Assembly (NCBI GenBank): GCA_020055645.1
Contig: JAECZT010000011.1
Span: 124,001 to 188,000 of the forward strand
DNA length: 64,000 nucleotides
Direction of reading: 5' to 3'
Origin: Tomocerus qinae
Lineage: Eukaryota > Arthropoda > Collembola > Entomobryomorpha > Tomoceridae
Shown here: positions 14,009 through 27,400 of the stretch, piece after piece
Layout of the letters: each line of letters opens with the position of its first letter
Numbering within the stretch: position 1 is the stretch's first letter
The notes under the pieces: generated by a model
Database searches by the model: none
Seen by the model: only the letters and a program-made list of their open reading frames with translations
Told to the model about the DNA's origin: nothing
Program-made: the position numbers and the translations under genes

Positions 14009-14545
14009 TCAAATCATTTTTAAAAGTTTTAAATGCTAAAATTGTAAAACAAATCTCTATAGCCTCCGAATTTGTTCCTTCTCATTTCCTCAAAGTTTCA
14101 AAATGATCGGTGAAATACTTAATGAGAAGCTACGTTTTGAAATTTTTGAATTTTTCCCTATCAGTTTCATGTTAAAATACGACTTTCAAAAAATGATAAA
14201 ACGATTTCTAACAGACCAAATGTTGTAAAAATGTGCATTAGAGTTTGTGACCATGAGGAGTATATGTAGATAAAATTTCAAACAAATCTTATGGGAATTA
14301 GATGTACTTGCACAACAAAAGTTATACTCACGCTGTCGTTTATATCATATATTACGATATGCAAAATTCGGTATTAGAGTTGGTCCTAGACCCCTCAACC
14401 AACATCGCCTTGTGTTCCGGAAGGTTCAATCATTCTATAAACTTATATATGATAATACAGTAGCCATAGCGGAGAACTACAGTCCGTGATTTCTATACGA
14501 ATAATGTCGCACTCTGTTCTTGGGCTTCTTATACATGTAAATTTT
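14009..14545 (+). repeat. Transition monomer m27 between Block I and Block II
   Basis: The first half resembles Block I (AAATGCTAAAATTG, then TAAAAC). It also has many private changes: CTCCGAATTTG, CTCATTTCCTCAAAG with a short deletion, ATACTTAATGAG, AAAATACGAC and AAAATGATAAAACG. From about 14205 onwards it is Block II in type (GCATTAGAG, GAGGAGTATATG, CAAATCTTATGGG). The switch therefore lies between about 14180 and 14290. By eye it is the most diverged monomer in the window, as expected at the edge of two separately homogenised domains. Confidence 0.75.
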
Positions 14546-17500
14546 TCAAATCATTTTTAAAAGTTTGAAATGCTAAAATTGAAAAACAAATCTCTATAGC
14601 CTCCAAATTTGTTCCTTCTCATCTCCTCAAAAAGTTTCAAAATGATCGGTGAAATACTTTATGAGAAGCTACGTTTTGAAATTTTAGAATTTTTCCCTAT
14701 CCGTTTCATGTTAAAATCTGACTTCAAAAAATCATAAAACGATTTCTAAAAGACCAAATGTTGTAAAAATGTGCATTAGAGTTTGTGACCATGAGGAGTA
14801 TATGTAGATAAAATTTCAAACAAATCTTATGGGAATTAGATGTACTTGCACAACAAAAGTTATACTCACGCTGTCGTTTATATTATATATTACGATATGC
14901 AAAATTCGGAATTAGAGTTGGTCCTAGACCCCTCAACCAACATCGCCTTGTGTTCCGGAAGGTCCAATCATTCTATAAACATATATATGATAATACAGTA
15001 GCCATAGCGGAGAACTACAGTCCGTCATTTCTATACGAATAATGACGCACTCTGTTCTTGGGCTTTTTATACATGTAAATTTTTCAAATCATTTTTAAAA
15101 GTTTGAAATGCGAAAATTGAAAAACAAATCTTAATAGCCTCCAAATTTGTTCCTTCTCATCTCCTCAAAAAGATTCAAAATGATCGGTGAAATACTTTAT
15201 AAGAAGCTACGTTTTGAAATTTTTGAATTTTTCCCTATCCGTTTCATGTTAAAATCTGACTTTCAAAAAATCGTGAAACGATTTCTATAAGAACAAATGT
15301 TGTAAAAATGTGCATTGGAGTTTGTGACCATGATGAGTACATGTAGTTAAAATTTCAAACAAATCTTATGAGAATTAGATGTACTTTCACAACAAAAGTT
15401 ATACTCACGCTGTCGTTTATATTATATATTACGATATGCAAATTTCGGTATCAGAGTTGGTCCTAGACCCCTCAACCAACATCGCCTTGTGTTCCGGAAG
15501 GTCCAATCATTCTATAAACATATATTTGATAATACCGCACCCATAGCGGGGAACTACAGTCCGTCATTTCTATACGAATAATGACGCACTCTGTTCTTGG
15601 GCTTTTTATACATGTAAATTTTTCAAATCATTTTTAAAAGTTTGAAATGTTAAATTGAAAAACAAATCTCTATAGCCTCCAAATTTGTTCCTTCTCATCT
15701 CAAAAAGTTTCAAAATGATCGGTGAAATACTTTATAAGAAGCTACGTTTTGAAATTTTTGAATTTTTCCCTATCCGTTTCATGTTAAAATCTGACTTTCA
15801 AAAAATCGTGAAACGATTTCTGTAAGAACAAATGTTGTAAAATTGTGCATTGGAGTTTGTGACCATGATGAGTACATGTAGTTAAAATTTCAAACAAATC
15901 TTATGAGAATTAGATGTACTTGCACAACAAAAGTTATACTCACGCTGTCGTTTATATTATATATTACGATATGCAAAATTCGGTATTAGAGTTGGTCCTA
16001 GACCTCTCAACTAACATAGCCTTGTGTTCCGGAAGGTCCAATCATTCTATAAACATATATATGAAAATACTGTAGCCATAGCGGAGAACTACAGTCCGCG
16101 ATTTATTTTCGAATAATGACGCATTCTGTTCTGGGGCTTCTTATACATGTAAATTTTACAAATCATGTTTAAAAGTTTTAAATGCGAAAATTGAAAAAAA
16201 TCTCTATAGCCTCCAAATTTGTACCTTCTCATCTCCTCAAAAAGTTTCAAAATGATCGGTGAAATACTTTATGAGAAGCTACGTTTTGAAATTTTAGAAT
16301 TTTTCCCTATCCGTTTCATGTTAAATTCTGACTTCAAAAAATCATAAAACGATTTCTAAAAGACCAAATGTTGTAAAAATGTGCATTAGAGTTTGTGACC
16401 ATGAGGAGTATATGTAGATAAAATTTCAAACAAATCTTATTGGAATTAGATGTACTTGCACAACAAAAGTTATACTCACGCTGTCGTTTATATTATATAT
16501 TACGATATGCAAAATTCGGTATTAGAGTTGGTCCTAGACCCCTCAACCAAAATCGCCTTGTGTTCCGGAAGGTCCAATCATTCTATAAACATATATATGA
16601 TAATACAGTAGCCATAGCGGAGAACTACAGTCCGTCATTTCTATACGAATAATGACGCACTCTGTTCTTGGGCATTTTATACATGTAAATTTTTCAAATC
16701 ATTTTTAAAAGTTTGAAATGCGAAAATTGAAAAACAAATCTCTATAGCCTCCAAATTTGTTCCTTCTCATCTCCTCAAAAGGTTTCAAAATGATCGGTGA
16801 AATACTTTATAAGAAGCTACGTTTTGAAATTTTTGAATTTTTCCCTATCCGTTTCATGTTAAAATCTGACTTTCAAAAAATCGTGAAACGATTTCTATAA
16901 GAACAAATGTTGTAAAAATGTGCATTGGAGTTTGTGACCATGATGAGTACATGTAGTTAAAATTTCAAACAAATCTTATGAGGATTAGATGTACTTGCAC
17001 AACAAAAGTTATACTCACGCTGTCGTTTATATTATATATTACGATATGCAAATTTCGGTATTAGAGTTGGTCCTAGACCCCTCAACCAACATCGCCTTGT
17101 GTTCCGGAAGGTCCAATCATTCTATAAACATATATTTGATAATACCGCACCCATAGCGGGGAACTACAGTCCGTCATTTCTATACGAATAATGACGCACT
17201 CTGTTCTTGGGCTTCTTATACATGTAAATTTTTCAAATCATTTTTAAAAGTTTGAAATGCGAAAATTGAAAATAAAATCTCTATAGCCTCCAAATTTGTT
17301 CCTTCTCATCTCCTCAAAAAGTTTCAAAATGATCGGTGAAATACTTTATGAGAAGCTACGTTTTGAAATTTTAGAATTTTTCCCTATCCGTTTCATGTTA
17401 AAATCTGACTTTCAAAAAATCATAAAACGATTTCTATAAGACCAAATGTTGTAAAAATGTGCAATCTAGTTTGTGGCCATGAGGAGCAAATGTAGTTAAA

Positions 17501-20500
17501 ATTTCAAACAAATCTTATGGGAATTAGATGTACTTCCACAACAAAAGTTATACTCACGTTGTCGTTTATATTATATATTACGATATGCAAAATTCGGTAT
17601 TAGAGTTGGTCCTAGACCTCTCAACTAACATAGCCTTGTGTTCCGGAAGGTCCAATCATTCTATAAACATATATATGAAAATACTGTAGCCATAGCGGAG
17701 AACTACAGTCCGCGATTTATTTTCGAATAATGACGCATTCTGTTCTGGGGCTTCTTATACATGTAAATTTTACAAATCATGTTTAAAAGTTTTAAATGCG
17801 AAAATTGAAAAAAATCTCTATAGCCTCCAAATTTGTACCTTCTCATCTCCTCAAAAAGTTTCAAAATGATCGGTGAAATACTTTATGAGAAGCTACGTTT
17901 TGAAATTTTAGAATTTTTCTCTATCCGTTTCATGTTAAATTCTGACTTCAAAAAATCATAAAACGATTTCTAAAAGACCAAATGTTGTAAAAATGTGCAT
18001 TAGAGTTTGTGACCATGAGGAGTATATGTAGATAAAATTTCAAACAAATCTTATTGGAATTAGATGTACTTGCACAACAAAAGTTATACTCACGCTGTCG
18101 TTTATATTATATATTACGATATGCAAAATTTGGTATTAGAGTTGGTCCTAGACCCCTCAACCAACATCGCCTTGTGTTCCGGAAGGTCCAATCATTCTAT
18201 AAACATATATATGATAATACAGTAGCCATAGCGGAGAACTACAGTCCGTCATTTCTATACGAATAATGACGCACTCTGTTCTTGGGCTTTTTATACATGT
18301 AAATTTTTCAAATCATTTTTAAAAGTTTGAAATGCGAAAATTGAAAAACAAATCTCTATAGCCTCCAAATTTGTTCCTTCTCATCTCCTCAAAAGGTTTC
18401 AAAATGATCGGTGAAATACTTTATAAGAAGCTACGTTTTGAAATTTTTGAATTTTTCCCTATCCGTTTCATGTTAAAATCTGACTTTCAAAAAATCGTGA
18501 AACGATTTCTATAAGAACAAATGTTGTAAAAATGTGCATTGGAGTTTGTGACCATGATGAGTACATGTAGTTAAAATTTCAAACAAATCTTATGAGAATT
18601 AGATGTACTTGCACAACAAAAGTTATACTCACGCTGTCGTTTATATTATATATTACGATATGCAAATTTCGGTATTAGAGTTGGTCCTAGACCCCTCAAC
18701 CAACATCGCCTTGTGTTCCGGAAGGTCCAATCATTCTATAAACATATATTTGATAATACCGCACCCATAGCGGGGAACTACAGTCCGTCATTTCTATACG
18801 AATAATGACGCACTCTGTTCTTGGGCTTCTTATACATGTAAATTTTTCAAATCATTTTTAAAAGTTTGAAATGCGAAAATTGAAAATAAAATCTCTATAG
18901 CCTCCAAATTTGTTCCTTCTCATCTCCTCAAAAAGTTTCAAAATGATCGGTGAAATACTTTATGAGAAGCTACGTTTTGAAATTTTACAATTTTTCCCTA
19001 TCCGTTTCATGTTAAAATCTGACTTTCAAAAAATCATAAAACGATTTCTATAAGACCAAATGTTGTAAAAATGTGCAATCTAGTTTGTGGCCATGAGGAG
19101 CAAATGTAGTTAAAATTTCAAACAAATCTTATGGGAATTAGATGTACTTCCACAACAAAAGTTATACTCACGTTGTCGTTTATATTATATATTACGATAT
19201 GCAAAATTCGGTATTAGAGTTGGTCCTAGACCTCTCAACTAACATAGCCTTGTGTTCCGGAAGGTCCAATCATTCTATAAACATATATATGATAATACTG
19301 TAGCCATAGCGGAGAACTACAGTCCGCGATTTATTTTCGAATAATGACGCATTCTGTTCTGGGGCTTCTTATACATGTAAATTTTACAAATCATGTTTAA
19401 AAGTTTTAAATGCGAAAATTGAAAAAAAATCTCTATAGCCTCCAAATTTGTAATTTCTCATCTCCTCAAAAAGTTTCAAAATGATCGGTGAAATACTTTA
19501 TGAGAAGCTACGTTTTGAAATTTTAGAATTTTTCCCTATCCGTTTCATGTTAAAATCTGACTTCAAAAAATCATAAAACGATTTCTAAAAGACCAAATGT
19601 TGTAAAAATGTGCATTAGAGTTTGTGACCATGAGGAGTATATGTAGATAAAATTTCAAACAAATCTTATTGGAATTAGATGTGCTTGCACAACAAAAGTT
19701 ATACTCACGCTGTCGTTTATATTATATATTACGATATGCAAAATTCGGTATTAGAGTTGGTCCTAGACCCCTCAACCAACATCGCCTTGTGTTCCGGAAG
19801 GTCCAATCATTCTATAAACATATATATGATAATACAGTAGCCATAGCGGAGAACTACAGTCCGTCATTTCTATACGAATAATGACGCACTCTGTTCTTGG
19901 GCTTTTTATACATGTAAATTTTTCAAATCATTTTTAAAAGTTTGAAATGCGAAAATTGAAAAACAAATCTCTATAGCCTCCAAATTTGTTCCTTCTCATC
20001 TCCTCAAAAAGTTTCAAAATGATCGTTGAAATACTTTATAAGAAGCTACGTTTTGAAATTTTTGAATTTTTCCCTATCCGTTTCATGTTAAAATCTGACT
20101 TTCAAAAAATCGTGAAACGATTTTTATAAGAACAAATGTTGTAAAAATGGGCATTGGAGTTTGTGACCAGGATGAGTACATGTAGTTAAAATTTCAAACA
20201 AATCTTATGAGAATTAGATGTACTTGCACAACAAAAGTTATACTCACGCTGTCGTTTATATTATATATTACGATATGCAAATTTCGGTATTAGAGTTGGT
20301 CCTAGACCCCTCAACCAACATCGCCTTGTGTTCCGGAAGGTCCAATCATTCTATAAACATATATTTGATAATACCGCACCCATAGCGGGGAACTACAGTC
20401 CGTCATTTCTATACGAATAATGACGCACTCTGTTCTTAGGCTTCTTATACATGTAAATTTTTCAAATCATTTTTAAAAGTTTGAAATGCGAAAATTGAAA

Positions 20501-20680
20501 ATAAAATCTCTATAGCCTCCAAATTTGTTCCTTCTCATCTCCTCAAAAAGTTTCAAAATGATCGGTGAAATACTTTATGAGAAGCTACGTTTTGAAATTT
20601 TAGAATTTTTCCCTATCCGTTTCATGTTAAAATCTGACTTTCAAAAAATCATAAAACGATTTCTATAAGACCAAATGTTG
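14250..20680 (+). repeat. 12-monomer segment, copy 1 of a 19-mer-spaced duplication
   Basis: This segment corresponds to 24480-30908 at an offset of 10,225-10,229 bp (19 monomers). Linked rare markers are AACTTATATATG at 14440 versus 24665, CAGTAGCC after it, GAAATGTTAAATTG at 15644 versus 25869, and then three K-L-M trimers. Private differences include CTCATCTCAAAAAG at about 15697 (3-bp deletion), TTTGTAATTTCTC at 19447, and the GATCGTTG plus CCAGGATGAG changes in m38. Homology ends near 20680: here the sequence goes to GTGCATTGGAG, while the other copy keeps GTGCAATCTAG. Confidence 0.83.
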
Positions 20681-21000
20681 TAAAATTGTGCATTGGAGTT
20701 TGTGACCATGATGAGTACATGTAGTTAAAATTTCAAACAAATCTTATGAGAATTAGATGTACTTGCACAACAAAAGTTATACTCACGCTGTCGTTTATAT
20801 TATATATTACGATATGCAAAATTCGGTATTAGAGTTGGTCCTAGACCCCTCAACCAACATCGCCTTGTGTTCCGGAAGGTCAAATCATTCTATAAACATA
20901 TATATGATAATACTGTAGCCATAGCGGAGAACTACAGTCCGCGATTTATTTTCGAATAATGACGCATTCTGTTCTGGGGCTTCTTATACATGTAAATTTT
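16158..21000 (+). repeat. Three tandem K-L-M trimers (1,614-1,615 bp each)
   Basis: K starts are at 16158, 17772 and 19386, giving trimer steps of 1,614 and 1,614 bp. The third trimer is chimeric in its last monomer (20462-21000): an M first half, then from about 20680 a half with AAATTGTGCATTGG and GGTCAAATCATT, ending again in CTGGGG before a K'-type start. Counterpart: 26386-31229. Confidence 0.85.
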
Positions 21001-24000
21001 ACAAATCATGTTTAAAAGTTTTAAATGCGAAAATTGAAAAAAAATCTCTATAGCCTCCAAATTTGTACCTTCTCATCTCCTCAAAAAGTTTCAAAATGAT
21101 CGGTGAAATACTTTATGAGAAGCTACGTTTTGAAATTTTAGAATTTTTCCCTATTAGTTTCATGTTAAAATCTGACTTTCAAAAAATCATAAAACGAGTT
21201 CTATAAGACCAAATGTTATAAAAATGTGCAATCTAGTTTGTGGCCACGAGGAGCAAATGTAGTTAAAATTTCAAACAAATCTTATGGGAATTAGATGTAC
21301 TTCCACAACAAAAGTTATACTCACGTTGTCGTTTATATTATATATTACGATATGCAAAATTCGGTATTAGAGTTGGTGCTAGACCCTTCAACCAACATCG
21401 CCTTGTGTTCCGTAAGGTCCAATCATTCTATAAACATATATATGATAATACAGCACCCATAGCGGAGAACTACAGTCCGTGATTTCTATACGTATAATGA
21501 CGCACTCTGTTCTTAGGCTTCTTATACATGTAAATTTTTCAAATCATTTTTAAAAGTTTGAAATGCTAAAATTGAAAATTAAATCTGTAAAGCCTTTAAA
21601 TTTGTTCCTTCTCATCTCCTTAAAAAGTGTCAAAATGATCGGTGAAATACTTTATAAGAAGCTACGTTTTGAAATTTTTGAATTTTTCCCTATCCGTTTC
21701 ATGTTAAAATCTGACTTTCAAAAAATCGTGAAACGATTTCTATAAGAACAAATATTGTAAAAATGTGCATTGGAGTTTGTGTCCATGATGAGTACATGTA
21801 GTTAAAATTTCAAACAAATCTTATGAGAATTAGATGTACTTGCACAACAAAAGTTATACTCACGCTGTCGTTTATATTATATATTACGATATGCAAATTT
21901 CGGTATTAGAGTTGGTCCTAGACCCCTCAACCAACATCGCCTTGTGTTCCGGAAGGTCCAATCATTCTATAAACATATATATGATAATACCGCACCCGTA
22001 GCGGGGAACTACAGTCCGTCATTTCTATACGAATAACGACGCACTCTGTTCTTGGGCTTCTTATACATGTAAATTTTTCAAATCATTTTTAAAAGTTTGA
22101 AATGCGAAAATTGAAAATAAAATCTCTATAGCCTCCAAATTTGTTCCTTCTCATCTCCTCAAAAAGTTTCAGAATGATCGGTGAAATACTTCATAAGAAG
22201 CTACGTTTTGAAATTTTAGAATTTTTCCCTATTAGTTTCATGTTAAAATCTGACTTTCAAAAAATCATAAAACGATTTCTATAAGACCAAATGTTGTAAA
22301 AATGTGCAATCTAGTTTGTGGCCATGAGGAGCAAATGTAGTTAAAATTTCAAACAAATCTTATGGCAATTAGATGTACTTGCACAACAAAAGTTATACTC
22401 ACGCTGTCGATTATATTATATATTACGATATGCAAAATTCGGTATCAGAGTTGGTCCTAGACCCCTCAACCAACATCGCCTTGTGTTCCGGAAGGTCCAA
22501 TCATTCTATAAACATATATATGATAATACAGCACCCATAGCGGAGAACTACAGTCCGTGATTTCTATACGAATAATGTCGCACTCTGTTCTTGGGCATTT
22601 TATACATGTAAATTTTTCAAATCATTTTTAAAAGTTTGAAATGCGAAAATTGAAAAACAAATCTCTATAGCCTCCAAATTTGTTCCTTCTCATCTCCTCA
22701 AAAAGTTTCAAAATGGTCGGTGAAATACTTGAAAAGAAGCTACGCTTTGAAATTTTTGAATTTTTCCCTATCCGTTTCATGTTAAAATCTGACTTTCAAA
22801 AAATTGTGAAACGATTTCTGTAAGAACAAATGTTGTAAAATTGTGCATTGGAGTTTGTGACCATGATGAGTACATGTAGTTAAAATTTCAAACAAATCTT
22901 ATGAGAATTAGATGTACTTGCACAACAAAAGTTATACTCACGCTGTCGTTTATATTATATATTACGATATGCAAAATTCGGTATTAGAGTTGGTCCTAGA
23001 CCCCTCAACCAACATCGCCTTGTGTTCCGGAAGGTCAAATCATTCTATAAACATATATATGATAATACTGTAGCCATAGCGGAGAACTACAGTCCGCGAT
23101 TTATTTTCGAATACTGACGCATTCTGTTCTTAGGCTTCTTATACATGTAAATTTTTCAAATCATTTTTAAAAGTTTGAAATGCTAAAATTGAAAAACAAA
23201 TCTGTAAAGCCTTTAAATTTGTTCCTTCTCATCTCCTTAAAAAGTGTCAAAATGATCGGTGAAATACTTTATGAGAAGCTACGTTTTGAAATTTTAGAAT
23301 TTTTCCCTATCCGTTTCATGTTAAAATCTGACTTCAAAAAATCACAAAACGATTTCTAAAAGACCAAATGTTGTAAAAATGTGCATTAGAGTTTGTGACC
23401 ATGAAGAGTATATGTAGATAAAATTTCAAACAAATCTTATGGGAATTAGATGTACTTGCACAACAAAAGTTATACTCACGCTGTCGTTTATATTATATAT
23501 TACGATATGCAAAATTCGGTATTAGAGTTGGTCCTAGACCCCTCAACCAACATCGCCTTGTGTTCCGGAAGGTCCAATCATTCTATAAACATATATATGA
23601 TAATACAGTAGCCATAGCGATGAACTACAGTCCGTCATTTCTATACGAATAATGACGCACTCTGTTCTTGGGCTTCTTATACATGTAAATTTTTCAAATC
23701 ATTTTTAAAAGTTTGAAATGCGAAAATTGAAAAACAAATCTCTATAGCCTCCAAATTTGTTCCTTCTCATCTCCTCAAAAAGTTTCAAAATGATCGGTGA
23801 AATACTTTATAAGAAGCTACGTTTTGAAATTTTTGAATTTTTCCCTATCCGTTTCATGTTAAAATCTGACTTTCAAAAAATCGTGAAACGATTTCTATAA
23901 GAACAAATGTCGTAAAAATGTGCATTGGAGTTTGTGACCATGATGAGTACATGTAGTTAAAATTTCAAACAAATCTTATGAGAATTAGATGTACTTGCAC

Positions 24001-24480
24001 AACAAAAGTTATACTCACGCTGTCGTTTATATTATATATTACGATATGCAAAATTCGGTATTAGAGTTGGTCCTAGACCCCTCAACCAACATCGCCTTGT
24101 GTTCCGGAAGGTCCAATCATTCTATAAACATATATATGATAATACAGTAGCCATAGCGGAGAACTACAGTCCGTCATTTCTATACGAATAATGACGCACT
24201 CTGTTCTTGGGCTTTTTATACATGTAAATTTTTCAAATCATTTTTAAAAGTTTGAAATGCGAAAATTGAAAAACAAATGTGTAAAGCCTTTAAATTTGTT
24301 CCTTCTCATCTCCTTAAAAAGTGTCAAAATGATCGGTGAAATACTTTATGAGAAGCTACGTTTTTAAATTTTAGAATTTTTCCCTATCCGTTTCATGTTA
24401 AAATCTGACTTCAAAAAATCATAAAACGATTTCTAAAAGACCAAATGTTGTAAAAATGTGCATTAGAGTTTGTGACCATG
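20680..24480 (+). repeat. Mosaic monomers m39 (end) to m46
   Basis: Seven to eight monomers between the two 12-mer segments. The order is K' (21001), N/L recombinant (21539), M'' (22078), P (22617), N (23156), L-like (23694), and N-start variant (24233). Several pairs reappear elsewhere in the same order (K' to N at 36075 and 60850; the marked pair before M'' at 44.7 and 53.8 kb). This stretch therefore preserves pieces of an ancestral HOR. There is no gene or non-satellite insertion here. Confidence 0.8.
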
Positions 24481-27400
24481 AGGAGTATATGTAATTAAGA
24501 TTTCAAACAAATCTTATGGGAATTAGATGTACTTGCACAACAAAAGTTATACTCACGCTGTCGTTTATATCATATATTACGATATGCAAAATTCGGTATT
24601 AGAGTTGGTCCTAGACCCCTCAACCAACATCGCCTTGTGTTCCGGAAGGTTCAATCATTCTATAAACTTATATATGATAATACAGTAGCCATAGCGGAGA
24701 ACTACAGTCCGTGATTTCTATACGAATAATGTCGCACTCTGTTCTTGGGCTTCTTATACATGTAAATTTTTCAAATCATTTTTAAAAGTTTGAAATGCTA
24801 AAATTGAAAAACAAATCTCTATAGCCTCCAAATTTGTTCCTTCTCATCTCCTCAAAAAGTTTCAAAATGATCGGTGAAATACTTTATGAGAAGCTACGTT
24901 TTGAAATTTTAGAATTTTTCCCTATCCGTTTCATGTTAAAATCTGACTTCAAAAAATCATAAAACGATTTCTAAAAGACCAAATGTTGTAAAAATGTGCA
25001 TTAGAGTTTGTGACCATGAGGAGTATATGTAGATAAAATTTCAAACAAATCTTATGGGAATTAGATGTACTTGCACAACAAAAGTTATACTCACGCTGTC
25101 GTTTATATTATATATTACGATATGCAAAATTCGGAATTAGAGTTGGTCCTAGACCCCTCAACCAACATCGCCTTGTGTTCCGGAAGGTCCAATCATTCTA
25201 TAAACATATATATGATAATACAGTAGCCAAAGCGGAGAACTACAGTCCGTCATTTCTATACGAATAATGACGCACTCTGTTCTTGGGCTTTTTATACATG
25301 TAAATTTTTCAAATCATTTTTAAAAGTTTGAAATGCGAAAATTGAAAAACAAATCTCTATAGCCTCCAAATTTGTTCCTTCTCATCTCCTCAAAAAGATT
25401 CAAAATGATCGGTGAAATACTTTATAAGAAGCTACGTTTTGAAATTTTTGAATTTTTCCCTATCCGTTTCATGTTAAAATCTGACTTTCAAAAAATCGTG
25501 AAACGATTTCTATAAGAACAAATGTTGTAAAAATGTGCATTGGAGTTTGTGACCATGATGAGTACATGTAGTTAAAATTTGAAACAAATCTTATGAGAAT
25601 TAGATGTACTTTCACAACAAAAGTTATACTCACGCTGTCGTTTATATTATATATTACGATATGCAAATATCGGTATTAGAGTTGGTCCTAGACCCCTCAA
25701 CCAACATCGCCTTGTGTTCCGGAAGGTCCAATCATTCTATAAACATATATTTGATAATACCGCACCCATAGCGGGGAACTACAGTCCGTCATTTCTATAC
25801 GAATAATGACGCACTCTGTTCTTGGGCTTTTTATACATGTAAATTTTTCAAATCATTTTTAAAAGTTTGAAATGTTAAATTGAAAAACAAATCTCTATAG
25901 CCTCCAAATTTGTTCCTTCTCATCTCCTCAAAAAGTTTCAAAATGATCGGTGAAATACTTTATAAGAAGCTACGTTTTGAAATTTTTGAATTTTTCCCTA
26001 TCCGTTTCATGTTAAAATCTGACTTTCAAAAAATCGTGAAACGATTTCTGTAAGAACAAATGTTGTAAAATTGTGCATTGGAGTTTGTGACCATGATGAG
26101 TACATGTAGTTAAAATTTCAAACAAATCTTATGAGAATTAGGTGTACTTGCACAACAAAAGTTATACTCACGCTGTCGTTTATATTATATATTACGATAT
26201 GCAAAATTCGGTATTAGAGTTGGTCCTAGACCTCTCAACTAACAAAGCCTTGTGTTCCGGAAGGTCCAATCATTCTATAAACATATATATGAAAATACTG
26301 TAGCCATAGCGGAGAACTACAGTCCGCGATTTATTTTCGAATAATGACGCATTCTGTTCTGGGGCTTCTTATACATGTAAATTTTACAAATCATGTTTAA
26401 AAGTTTTAAATGCGAAAATTGAAAAAAATCTCTATAGCCTCCAAATTTGTACCTTCTCATCTCCTCAAAAAGTTTCAAAATGATCGGTGAAATACTTTAT
26501 GAGAAGCTACGTTTTGAAATTTTTGAATTTTTCCCTATCCGTTTCATGTTAAATTCTGACTTCAAAAAATCATAAAACGATTTCTAAAAGACCAAATGTT
26601 GTAAAAATGTGCATTAGAGTTTGTGACCATGAGGAGTATATGTAGATAAAATTTCAAACAAATCTTATTGGAATTAGATGTACTTGCACAACAAAAGTTA
26701 TACTCACGCTGTCGTTTATATTATATATTACGATATGCAAAATTCGGTATTAGAGTTGGTCCTAGACCCCTCAACCAACATCGCCTTGTGTTCCGGAAGG
26801 TGCAATCATTCTATAAACATATATATGATAATACAGTAGCCATAGCGGAGAACTACAGTCCGTCATTTCTATACGAATAATGACGCACTCTGTTCTTGGG
26901 CTTTTTATACATGTAAATTTTTCAAATCATTTTTAAAAGTTTGAAATGCGAAAATTGAAAAACAAATCTCTATAGCCTCCAAATTTGTTCCTTCTCATCT
27001 CCTCAAAAGGTTTCAAAATGATCGGTGAAATACTTTATAAGAAGCTACGTTTTGAAATTTTTGAATTTTTCCCTATCCGTTTCATGTTAAAATCTGACTT
27101 TCAAAAAATCGTGAAACGATTTCTATAAGAACAAATGTTGTAAAAATGTGCATTGGAGTTTGTGACCATGATGAGTACATGTAGTTAAAATTTCAAACAA
27201 ATCTTATGAGAATTAGATGTACTTGCACAACAAAAGTTATACTCACGCTGTCGTTTATATTATATATTACGATATGCAAATTTCGGTATTAGAGTTGGTC
27301 CTAGACCCCTCAACCAACATCGCCTTGTGTTCCGGAAGGTCCAATCATTCTATAAACATATATTTGATAATACCGCACCCATAGCGGGGAACTACAGTCC

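Larger units (their letters stand above)
1..14200 (+). repeat. Block I of the satellite (older-looking subfamily, 14-mer HOR)
   Basis: Monomers m1-m27 (first part) start at 1, 540, 1078, 1616, 2155, 2693, 3233, 3771, 4310, 4849, 5390, 5931, 6469, 7008, 7547, 8086, 8624, 9163, 9702, 10243, 10783, 11321, 11859, 12396, 12933, 13471 and 14009. The shared diagnostic is CAAATCTAAT at phase ~277, against CAAATCTTAT in the rest of the window. Most copies also have AAATGCT near phase 24, GTACTTGTACA or GTACTTGCACA near 298-308, and AGCAGCC near 452. Block I monomers differ among themselves more than the trimer-based Block II monomers do, by eye. Confidence 0.9.

Noticed and set aside
14009-14545. Possible transposon insertion or unique DNA at the Block I/II boundary.
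   Set aside because: m27 is diverged but stays full length and colinear with the monomer; no terminal repeats, target-site duplication or foreign segment is visible.
25469-25666. Minus-strand open frame of 65 codons.
   Set aside because: It exists in only one of many near-identical monomers, depends on private substitutions, and has no recognisable product.
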